Below are positions 50,201-62,200 of a DNA stretch of 64,000 bases, piece by piece. This DNA is from Sthenelais limicola (lineage: Eukaryota > Annelida > Polychaeta > Phyllodocida > Sigalionidae). The stretch is from NCBI GenBank assembly GCA_942159475.1, contig OW804099.1, positions 9,749,954-9,813,953 on the forward strand. The letters run 5' to 3'. The notes beneath the pieces were generated by a model. That model ran no database searches. It had not been told where the DNA came from and was given only the letters and a program-made list of their open reading frames with translations. The position numbers and the translations under genes are program-made. Numbering within the stretch: the first letter of the stretch is position 1; each line of letters opens with the position of its first letter.

Positions 50201-53200
50201 AAACAACATACAAAATTGGAATGATGCTTAGAGAAAAGTTTCATAATCTTCATTCTTTCATTATTTCATTTTCAACGCCATAAAGGAAATATGTGACCGA
50301 CCTAATAGGGGATTTGCATGGCCGCCAGTTTTTGAATCTTAATTCATTTTTGAGAGGATTGGCGAAGTTGAATTGTATATTTTCAGAAAATCTGACCCAT
50401 ATACACTGTATTTAATGCCCATACCAAACAAATAAACATATCTTAAAAGGCAGCTTAGCTTTTATAATTATGGTGTTTGATTATTATTCTGAATGAAATG
50501 TTCATGAAAGGAAAGGTTACAGTCACACCAACTTTCAACTGGTCCAAGATTAACTTTATTGTAATCTTCCTCATCCAATACCACTGAAGGCAACTGCTGG
50601 TAGATAACCTTCTCCACCAGACCCAGGAAGGCCAGTCGGCACAGTGCAGGCAGGTAGGGCTTGACTATTATATCTGCATCTGCACAGCGCTCAAAATATT
50701 TCTGCAAACAGGAGTGCGGTGTTTGTAACTGTTCAATCCAATTTGTGAAATGAATATTATATTTACACAATTTAGGGATCAATATCTGATCCATTTGAGG
50801 AAAATGAGTCATATTTGAAAAGAGATCAACCCAATTCCAATGATAGTAAACACTAGGACACCTAATAGGTATTTTTATATTTTAAGTTTGATATTAATTT
50901 TCTATTTAAAAGAAAAGTTTGCAATGTTTCTGGATGGGTAACTGCCAGTAAAGGAACTAAATATACTCCATATAAAGGCTTTCAAAACGCAAGGATGTAT
51001 CTAATACAATATCGTCCTGAAATGTGTTACACAGATTTATTACAATAAGCGCTAAACCACCTAAAAATCAGAACATTCCAATAAAGAGATCTTGTAAAAA
51101 AAACCTTTGAGAAATATCAATTGTGCAACATATATATCAATACTTATGGCATATGCCAGCTTATATTCCCTGAACAAAGATTTGTCAAAAAAAAAGATAA
51201 CAGAAAAGGAAAGAAATGTCTACCTGCAGGAGATAAGCAGTGACGGTTGTGTAGGTGGTGAGGTCCTCCACTGGGATGAGCTGCTCCTCAGTCTGCATGA
51301 GTGCACACAAGAAAGCCATGGGTGGCACAGACATAATTAAACTGTCACAATACTTCCCTCTCTTCCTTCTCTTTACATTTACATTCTCATCTTGTACGCG
51401 CAGATAAATGAACTTGACAACTGTTTTCTGGCTCAGGCCCACCATTTCCAACACTTTATCACACCTCAGTGTAGACAGTCCATGAAATGACCTAGAAGGG
51501 GACATATAAATCACAGGTGAATGAACCAAAACTCGTAAGGGTGAACAGGGTGCTGGCTTTGCACCAGCCTTTATTAAGGATGAACACAAGAAAGAAAGTT
51601 TTCAACATGAGTCCATGGAAGCTCCGGCCGAATTGACGGTAGTCTAGTCCTGAATGGAGGTGCCTGGGCCGGTTGCCACAACAGAAGGGTTAGCAACGGA
51701 AGGCAGGCAAGGCCCACGCCGAATTTATATATATGTATATGCATATACACCACATATAAAGCAATCATACCATTTAGAGTATGACCTTTTCCTCAGTGAA
51801 TCTGGAGGCTCAACACAGATGAGAAGACTGAAGCTTCATCAAATATGGTCTGTGACTAGTCTGGGCTGTAAATAACCCAGATCACTCTAATCAAGTGTAA
51901 CATTTTGTCATATATTATTTTGTAGTGATTCGCTCTCCCGACCCCTTCAATAAACAAAAGTCAACAAATAAGCTACCTGCTATGTTTCTGGTTTATTCCA
52001 TGTTACTTAAACAGGTTAGATTCCTTATATATCTGGCTGAATTCAGCGGTTGAATAGGTTGAATCCAAAGCGACTAAAGGTATTAATTCCCCAAGGTTTG
52101 GTGGCTAAAAGCCCACACACACAGCCACGATTTCGGCCCACGAATTGGCCTCACGAATGTTCGTGGTTAAAAATCTGTAAAATGTAAAATCGTGGCATGA
52201 AATTCGTGGCAGTTTTGCTTGCCACGAATAATCGTGAAAAGTCACGAATTTTCGTGCGCAAGTTCGTGAGCCATTTTTCGTCAATTTCTGACCCGCACCT
52301 CCACGAATTTCACTGTCCACGAATTTTTTTTTTTCGTGGATGCCGATTTTTTTTCTAAGTCCAAATAATTTTAGTGATTCGTGGCTGTGTGCGTATGGTC
52401 ACGAATGTTCGTGGCTTCATCATTACTGTCTACGACAGTTCGTGGATGCTGCCACGACAATCGACTATAGTCGATTGTCGTGGCAGCATCCACGAACTGT
52501 CGTGGCGGCAAGGGATAATAGTTCAACACGAAACAGTAGATGGCGTAAAAATCGATTTTCGGCCTTGACCTTGCGAAAGGAGAATGACGCGAACAAGGAG
52601 CGCCCAAGTTCCCGCAGAGCCAAAGGTAGGTCTAACTGATGGTTCTACAATTTATTATAAGGTCATAACTGTATGTGTAATGAATGTAGATTGGGGATGA
52701 CCTATACGTAATTCTGGGGGTGTTTGTCCATGCGATATTGAGTAATTAAGCACAAAAGTTCGGACTCGTGCGAGAACTGTCATGGCCGCGTTGGTGTGGT
52801 ACATTCGCTTATGCTATGAATCCTTTCGTAACCAGCCTGTTTATGTGCTATCGGCTCGTGGATGATCACGAGTTCACATGCTGTGGGCATTTACTATACT
52901 TACGGTGGTGTGTAATGTGTGTAATGTCTCATTTGTTACCTAGGCGAGGGTTACCAAGCGTAAACTCAAGAAGCCTGGCCAAAAGGAAAATGTTAGCAGT
53001 CCGTCGACCAACAAGACGAAGCGGGGCAGTACTCTAGGGGTGCCTCTCAAGGCCACCAACAGAGACAGGGACAGACAAGTAAATACTGCAGGTGTTGGCG
53101 ACACAGCCGACATATGTGAACCTCCACAGGTAATTACATGGTTTACATGTCATTGATCCACTAACATTTTAACTATTATCGATTTCATTAAATAGATTGA

Positions 53201-56200
53201 ATTGAACTCAAGATTATCAATAAAACTTTACTGACAAATATATTGTAACCATTTGTGTGTTCTGTCTGTCTGTTGTGTTTCTAAATGTTTCAATGCAATC
53301 GGTTACAGAAACATGCACGCACCAAGAGTCGGGAGGAAAAGGAAAAACCAGAAGATCAACCAGAAGAAGAAAAAGCAGAAGATCAAGAGTACGTAGCCGA
53401 TAGCCTGGAGGACGCATACAGTGTCTCCGATAGTGAGACTGAAAGAGCAGAAGTTCTCGATGACGATAAGAAAATTACTGCGACAAAACAAACCACCCCC
53501 GGACGGAAGATGGGAAAAGGCAGAAGCACGGTACGCCGACTTGTACCAGAGAAAGTCGAGGATGAGGTGATTGAATCGGTACCAGAGTCTGAGGTTGAGT
53601 CTGTGGAAAATGAGCAGGTTGAGTCAGTCGACGAGGCTGAGGTGGAGCAAGTACAAAAGGTGAAACCAAAGAAAACCAAAGACACGGACCAATGCAAAGA
53701 TACAGGTAGTCCTAAAAAGAGAGGTTTGGATGTTTCTACTGCCAATGAAGTGAAGAAAACACCAACGGTACAGCGTGTTAAGAAGAGTGTGCGTCCCAGC
53801 CACTCACCCCGCTCCAAGGTGTGGACGGAGGAGCAAGAGGTCACTTTATGTGACTTATGGAAGGAATGGCCCAATTTGTACGACAAAAGATCGCCCCATT
53901 ATAAAGACAGATCCTGGAGGGAGCGTGCCTTGGGGAGAATAGCGGTGGAGTTAGAGAAGACAAGTAGGTGTTTTTGACATTTTGCTATAATTCCTTTCCT
54001 ATATTTCATTATTCATCCTTTTGTATTTTTTAATGTTTTTGTTTTGTCTTTTCCTATCTCAACCCATGTTATTAACGTGCTAACCTAAACTACTTGAAAT
54101 GTATTATGAAAGAAGAAGGATGTTCTTTCATCTGTTTTGCCAATTACACATAGACCATCACAATGTTCTAATGTTGCTAACTCACACAATTTCCATACTG
54201 TCTTTGTAGGGGAACAAGTCTGGAAACAGATTACCTCGCTCAGGTCCACCTATGGTCGGATAAGGAGGCAGGTCAACGTTTCAGGTGCTGGTGACCCAAA
54301 AAAGAACAAGAAGATAAGCGACCGAAATCGGCATATATACCAAATATGTCGGTTTCTGGAGGAGCACATAAAACAAAATCAAACGGATGATAATTTAGAT
54401 ACGGTGAGTTGAATGCAACTTTTATAATTTTGGCGTTTTCCAAACAGTCACTCACGATTTAAAAATGCACATTTTTAGCCGCTCTTATAACAATGAAACA
54501 AGGGAATAGCTGTCTTTGACAGTGGGTTGCCTGAACATCTTTTGGTATGAAAAATTGTTAAAAAACGACTGTTGGATAAGTATTATTGGAAATATATCAT
54601 GAAGCATACATTGTAATAATCATGTAACCATGTTTACATTTTCAGAGTGGAGGTGAGGAAAGTCCTTCGGAGGACGAAGATGAACATGACCGAGTGAAGA
54701 AGGGTGACCCCCCGTTGCGTGAGCTGGTAACTTTGCAAGAAGAAAGAAAGAAACGTGCCCGCAGTATACACGTGAGCGGCGATGAGTCGGACCAGGGAGA
54801 CAAGGGCGATTTAGACTATGAACCTGGGGATGACTTGGAGTCACCACCTAACCGGAAAGGAAAGATCTCCAGAAGTAATTCGCGCTCAAGCTCCACCCCA
54901 GGATCACAAGTAATTACAGTACGTGAGCCAATAGCCTCCACCTCCACCGGAATAACACACATGGACTCAGACACGGATGAAAGCTTTTTCGGCTGTAAAT
55001 CGAAAGTTGTAAGGACCAATTCCAAAGATGACAATACTACCTCAAAAAAAGGTAAACCTGAAGGTGATAAGAAAAAAAATGTGGTGGAGAGTAAGCCCGA
55101 AAGTAAATCATCCGCCCTGACCTCTGTACTTCAAAATATGGCGAAAGACTATCACCAAGTCGCTGAGAAAATCACGCAGAATGCCACAGTTAATGTTGCT
55201 GAACGTTCAGAGAACATGAAGTGGGCCGAATTGTTTGCAGCAAAGATTGACCGCATGCCAGAGCGTGTCCAGGCACGCTTTAAATTGCATGCGGACGGTA
55301 TTGCCCTGGATGCGATTGAAGGGGAGTGGCCTCCGTTGAAATAGAAATTTTATTCCGAAGTAAACATTTTATTTAGAGCCAAATAACCACTTCATGTTCT
55401 CTGAACGTTCTGTTACGCAGCACAGCAAGTTACACTTGTCCGAGTGGTGATTTCTTGTCGTGGCCATTCAGTTTTCCAACCTGTGCCCACAAATATGTGA
55501 AGATGTGACTGAAAAAATTATATAGTTTTCTATGACAACTTTGTCAATGACATAATTAATGTACTCCTCCATGCGGTTCCATAAATATATTGTAGTTTCT
55601 CCAGAGTACATTTTTTAAATTTGTTGTCGACATGTCCGTCTTGTACATTTCAGTACAGGCAGTACATTTCAGAAAATAAGTAACATATCATGTAATGTTA
55701 AATCATTTCCGTGTTTAGTTTTTAAGAGGCAACCTAGCACTTAAAGTCAGATAAATGAACGTGTGATGTATAATTACATTGCGGTTGGGCAATAAATTAA
55801 GAAGGCAGCAAAATAAGCGGCAGCAGACAGATTTATATAGGTAACTGATATTGTCCATTGGTTAGGGAGATTATTTGTCCAACAGTTTTGTTCTGTATTC
55901 GTTTTGTATGAGTTAGTTGTAGTTCTGTAACCTGTAACCTGTAACCTTATAAGGTGCTATATCATTGGGGTTTTGTTCAAATGCGTACAGTATGTGTCAA
56001 AGCATGGGGCCTATTGTACTATGTACGGTTGACTGAGGTTTAGGTTCGACCATTGATTAAAAAGGCAGCAAAACAATTCATGTGACAAGTAAATAAGTGT
56101 TGAGACGTGTGAGTGACCCATATATACGTTACTGATGATTTTGGAGATTATTTTTCAAACGGTTTTGTTCTGTACTGGTTTTGAAGGCGAGTTACATTGT

Positions 56201-59200
56201 ATTAGTTTGTTATAGACTCATAAGTAGTTAGTTATAGACTCAGGATATATTTGAAGAGGACTTATCAAACAGGACTATATTTTTATAACAACATTTTTAT
56301 CAGACGAAGTTATTTGTCGTCGCCTGTCAGTATTTTATAATGTAAGGTGCTATATCATTGTTTATTTCAATGACTTACATCATGTGGCAAAGCATGGGGC
56401 CTATTGTAGTGTGTTAGTTCGACTGAGGTTAACTGAAAATCGTTGTTGGATGAGTAACATAAATAAAAAATTGTTTCAGTTGATAAAGTAGTACCTGTCT
56501 TTTATTTATAATAACTACTAACTACTCACTTCTCGTGTTCTGGACTCTTGTCCACAGTCGGTCATTACATTGACAACGTATGAAAAACAAATTGAACTTT
56601 CATAAATGATCATTTCAATAGCGTACCTTACAATATACAATAAAAACAAGTTAAAACAGTATGACTTAGATTTTCTGGCAAAGCAAGATGCACGCTCTTG
56701 GCAAATGCATTCAAAACCTAAATGTAGGTGAGCATAATAAAATTTGCAAAAATTTTTACCCAATAGCTTTACGTTATGTACAACAAATATTACAGGTATG
56801 AACTCTGCAATAATAAAGAGTCTACATTTCACAGTGCCACCTGATCGTACTGCCAGTCGACAGCCCCAGCGCGCACGAAGTAGTCGGCCAGGTTGTTCCG
56901 CATTTGTTTTGCCGCTGCATATGAGTTCCTCCCAGTCATCCTCTGCAGACCATCAACTTGTGCCACCTGTCTCCAGCCACCAGCATGCAGTACGTGATCA
57001 CTGTCTTCATGGTCGACCATGTTGGGCGCCATGTACTCACGGCCACACCTAGACCGCATGAAATTGTGCAGCACGCACGTGGCCTTCACCACATGGACTG
57101 CCCTTTCAGGTTTCATCCTCAAGTCCCGGCTATATATAGCGAACTTTGCAGAGAGGATGCCGAAGGCATTTTCCACGATTCTGCGGGCTCGCGACAACCG
57201 GTAGTTAAATATTCTCTGCTTGCCTGTCAGTCCCTGGCCAGGGAAGGGTTTCATCAGTCTCGTAGATAACGGAAACGCGTCGTCGCCGACGAGGAAGTAA
57301 CTCAGTTTATCATCCAGTCCAGCATGGTTGGCAGGGGGGGGAATGGACATGGAATTACGTTGAGCAACAAGCTTCCTCTTGAAGCCACAAGAATCCCATA
57401 TCCCACCATCGCATGCACTACCCTCGGCTCCAACATCAATGTACAAGAAGCTGTAATTGGCGTCCACCACTGCCATCAATACAATAGAGAAGAAATTCTT
57501 GTAATTGTGGAAGCGGGACTCGCTCCCAACCGGTTTCCGGATTCGCACATGCTTTCCATCAACTGCACCGATGCAGTGGGGCATGTTCCAACGTTCTTCA
57601 TAGAGCTGTGCGATTTGCAGCCAGCCTTGCTTGGTCTTTGGCACCTACAGCAAAGAGAAGCACATTCATTTCAAATAACAAATATATCCCTATCTATATT
57701 CCCTGAAAGCTGAACAATGTGGATGTAATAGAAGGCTTACACCAATGTCTGTGTTCATGCAAACATCGAAGCGCATATTTCGGGAAAAAGTAATTACAAA
57801 TAGTATGTAATAGACTTGAGTGGTGATTTCTTGTCATGGCCATTTAGTTTTCCAACCTGTGCCCACAAATATGTGAAGATCTGACAGAAAATATTATATA
57901 TTTTTCTATGAAAACATTTTCAATGACATAATTAAGGTACTCTTCCATGCGGTTCCATAAATATACTGTATGTTACAGACACGCCAGTAAGGGTGACTAC
58001 TACACTTAATACCTAACAAATGCAAGTATAATTTACCTTCATAACCAGTGGTTGGAGGACATCATAGAGGGCCCTACACGTCTCATAGACAATCCCCGCA
58101 GTCGTGGTCAGCCCCACCCGGAACTGCTGGTGCAGCGACACAAATCCGTCACCTAAATAAATAAATAATGACATTTAGTCAAATTTATATATATATATAT
58201 ATATATATATAGTATTATTCTGAGTCAAGATCTACATCATATTGTCCAGAAGTGGACACCATCCTCTCACAATGAGTTATTCCTGGAGGGTCCAAGATTA
58301 TAATATAATATTCTAAATACCAGTTTTTTGTAAACATGAAATAAAGATGTACATACTAAGTCCAAATTGGAACATTAAGTAACAACCAATTAGAAAAACC
58401 CAGCCTAGCTCATAAATGCATCTATCTTGCTGTTATACAATCATTTTTTGTATAACAAATGGAGAACAAAGATAGGAAATAAACATCCTTTGACATATAT
58501 TGTTATTGTAAGCCACACTCGGTTAAATTAATAATATGGTACACTTGGAAAATGTGTGCCCGACGTATATAAGTTGAATAATACCAATAGTCAGGTGTAT
58601 GTGGACATATTTACCTAAGCACAGAAAGCGTAACGTGAGGCAGAGGCGAATTTCAGGAGTGATGGCTTTTCTCCAATTCGTGTTCTGTTTAGTGATCCTC
58701 GGCCCGACCAAATCTAACAGTTCCTCAAACACTGTAGGCGGCATGCGAAGCGTACGCATTAGGAGGTTGGTTTCGCCATCCTAATAATATACAAATATCA
58801 CATATAACAATAAAATATAAATTAAATTATAATATACGAAGAAGTTACTGGGGTCAAACAAATTATGCTAGCACATCCGATTAAATTAATATTAAAATTC
58901 CTAAGTGATTGAGACAAGTCAAAACACGAAGGGACACAGATGTTTATATTTGAAGGAGGTTTAATACTTCGATCTATGTTTCGGTCTAACATTCGACCTT
59001 CATCAGGATGAATTAATATTAAATTAACACAAACAAATTATGGAATATTTATTTATCAATACAATATAATAGTCTTGACATAATTATGTAATAATTATGG
59101 ACATAATTATTTATGAACAACTTATCTAACACCGTGAAAGTGCAATCACGAAGGCTGAACTATACTACTGTGTGGACAGTAATACGTTTACAGTAACATA

Positions 59201-62200
59201 TAACCCCTAGCCATTGATGTACAATAGGCATACTTACAATAGGTACTTACATTGAACAGCTCTTGGTACAGATGTACCAAACTGTGGCCATCCTCCTCAT
59301 CGCGCCGCTTCAGCCAGGGCTTCATCCAAATTCGTGTGGCGTTCTCCACATCATCATCATCATCAAGGAATTCAACCGCAACACAGAGAATGGCGGCCAT
59401 TGGGGCATGGAGCGCAGCAAGGAGTTCGTTGTTGGCCATGTGCACCATCTTGAAGTCGAAGTGCCCACGAAGTGCCCGCGCGTTCGAACGACAGAAAGGG
59501 CAAAAATTATTAGCTCATTCGAGAGCTGCTCTTTACCCCCTCTAGCGACTACTCATGACGTTTTTAAAAATCGTGGGAAGCATTGAAACCAAATTCGTGG
59601 TGACTACTAGCTGCGAATTCGTGGCAGTGTGCGCAACGCCGACAAAATTTGACACGAAATCAGAAAAACGTCTGAAATCGTGTATGTGTGCGCATAAATT
59701 TGAACCACGATTTACACAAATAACACCCACGAATTGGTTGAAATTAGATTCACGAGTAATCGTGAGTCCCAATTTCGTGGCAGATTTTAATTCGTGGCTG
59801 TGTGTGTGGGCTTTAAGGCTGTTTGTGGGGAAATAACGGCCAAGGCACGCTAGGGCTGGCGGGCCTTGGCTGTTATTTCCCCACAAACAGCCTTAGCCAC
59901 CAAACCTTGGGGAATTAATACCTTAGTCAACGGCCTTTCTACCTCAACCCACAGCTAGTCATATTCCTCTATAGGTCTCAACAGGTGTTATAGAACACTC
60001 AAACATGGACAATACCTCAAAGGAAACATAGAGAATACCTCAAAGGGACAAATGTGTCCATTCATACAAGAGACTTGGATCTCAGTAAGGTACACAAGAA
60101 TAGGCAGAAGGAACAACAATGTTATAATGGGAAATGGGTAATATAAAGGAAAGCAGTTCTCATCCCAGAAGTTTGAACAATTCTCTAAACTCCCAGTATC
60201 CCCAATCTAATGGCAAGGTAGAGAAAGCAATCGGAATAATTAAGACTTTATAAACAAAATGCAAAATGATTAGATACTGACCACAGGTCCCTTAGAGACT
60301 CATGTCGCGTATCAGTGTCTTGAGGAGCAGACCTAGAAACTCGGATGACGGCTGAAGATTCCAAAACATTTCTGTGAACAATGTCTAAGCACCAGTCAAT
60401 TGGCCTCTGCTTCCTATGAATGAAAGGTTTCAGGGACTGTTCTCTCAGGGCTTCTACTCCACCTGGGTACTCGTCTAGCCCATCTGTAATTGTAAGAGTT
60501 TCAGGAAAATGAGTTAAAAGTCGCTAAATTGATATTTTTCAAAGTGTTTTTTTACAGAATCACATTATTGTAATGTTCTAATTTTGGGGCAGTTTATCAC
60601 TAATAGCTATATCAATCAATGTATCAAATTTCAGGGCAATCTATATAATATATCCTTTCGTTTTAAAGGTCCTCATATGGACTGCAGTTAGTTACTTTAC
60701 TGTTTATTGACCCCCAGAAATATTGGAATTTTTTTTTTTCCAAAATTAAAATATCAAACTTAAAATCTAGAAATACCTATTAGATTATTAGACCCATGGT
60801 CCTTGTTAACAATATTGGAACATAACTAAGGGGTACATGATAAGGTAATACACTGATTCTTAGGCTATTTCATTACTTCCTAGATATTTCTCTAGGCTTA
60901 CTATATTTCTTTCTTTCTCTACATGGTTCAGAGTTTACATAAATAACCTGCCCCAACGCCTCTGCCACCCCCATTGTTCCTTCTCCAACCTGGGAAAGTC
61001 CCCACTACTCCTTAAGCCCCAATCTGACCCACATAACAATTTCCAACCACTGTTAGCTTTAAGCCTTTTATTTCCCCAATATTTGTTATAGTAAATTCCT
61101 GTATAACTGTCAATTTAAAGCTCTTAAGGAAGGCAGTGATAGAAAGACCTGTGTGGTTAACTCAGAACTGGCCAACATGATTGTAAACAACATCTGCAAT
61201 AAAAGAATTTTTGAGTTTGAATTTGAATTTGACGTATATCATTCTAGAGTGCCTCTATGAGATACTGATATGATTATTGACTAGCAAATACCCGTGCTAC
61301 GCATGGGACTTGCTAGTGGGACAGTGGGGCCCACATCCTCATCTCTCCTTTTTCCCTCTCCCACCATCTTTCTCTTTCAAGTTTTCTCTATAACTTAGTA
61401 TCTGTATTAACATTCATACCACAAATGGAACCCTGTTTAGATGATTTTGGTCGCTGTTGTTATGTTGCCTGTTCCTGTCCCTGTCCTTGTCCCGATCCCT
61501 CTCCCATTCCTGCTCCCACTCCCACTCCTTCACCTACATTCACTGTGAGTTAATTAGTGGGCGGGTAAATTTCTGTGTGAGAGGTCCCTGTCCTTGTCTC
61601 TGTCTCTGTCCTGCTCCCTCTCCCTCTCTTGTTCCCTCTCCCATTCCCTCTCCCTTTCTTGTTCCCTCTCCCATTCCCACTTTCATTGTCAGGTAATTTG
61701 TGGGCGGATAAATTTCTGAGTGGGCGGGTAAATCTCTGAAATTGTCACTATTGCTCTTCACAGTTTCAGTACCCAGGCGTGGATGAGCGGACATTTGGGT
61801 GCTGCTTAGCAACAGACGTGTGTCATGACCTCAATCCAACCAATATGCAAATTGCCTCATTCTGGTGTAGGGGCACTGATAGGGGATTGTTTTTAGGCAC
61901 CAATGGGGACCCTGGATGGGGGTGTTCAATTTCAACCCATTTCGAACCCATTTATAACCCTGATGTCTTCCAAAAGTGTTAATGAAACATAGCGGAATGG
62001 CTCAGCACCATTTTTGGCAATGTGCATGTGAAATATAATGGAGATCTGGCCGGCAGTTTCTGACAAGATAGGTTCTTTATGGCCCCAAAGACTATTTTAA
62101 TATTATTTAGATTAAGCTTATGATTATATTATTATGCGAGTAAATACGTGTAGCATTAACTTAGGTGTGGACTATGATCATGTGTATGATCATGTGTATG

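Larger units (their letters stand above)
52109..59813. mobile_element. Autonomous PIF/Harbinger DNA transposon (7,705 bp)
   Basis: The terminal inverted repeats are perfect over 22 bp, starting AAGCCCACACACACAGCCAC. A 3-bp target duplication TAA lies on both sides (52106-52108 and 59814-59816), typical of PIF/Harbinger. The subterminal 300 bp on each side are dense in CGTGG/CACGAA motifs, candidate transposase-binding sites. Two convergent multi-exon genes follow: a MADF/BESS-like DNA-binding protein (+) and a DDE transposase (-). Intact genes, ends and duplication suggest recent activity. It sits in NLR intron 3. Confidence 0.95.
52072..59928. mobile_element. Fold-back hairpin element interrupted by a Harbinger transposon
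   Basis: Left segment 52072-52108 (GACTAAAGGTATTAATTCCC...GGTGGCTAA) and right segment 59814-59928 together form a complete hairpin. With the inner element removed, GGTGGC TAA GGCTGTTTGTGGGG pairs with CCCCACAAACAGCCTTAGCC on the other arm. The loop is at about 59851-59864. The Harbinger element therefore landed in one arm of an existing palindrome. Confidence 0.9.

Noticed and set aside
53303..53886. Minus-strand frames opposite the MADF gene
   Set aside because: Shadows of the real + strand exons; no splice logic.
56744..57713. Plus-strand frames opposite the transposase
   Set aside because: Shadows of the conserved minus-strand transposase exon.
61457..61812. Frames in the CT-rich tract
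   Set aside because: Low-complexity composition on both strands.
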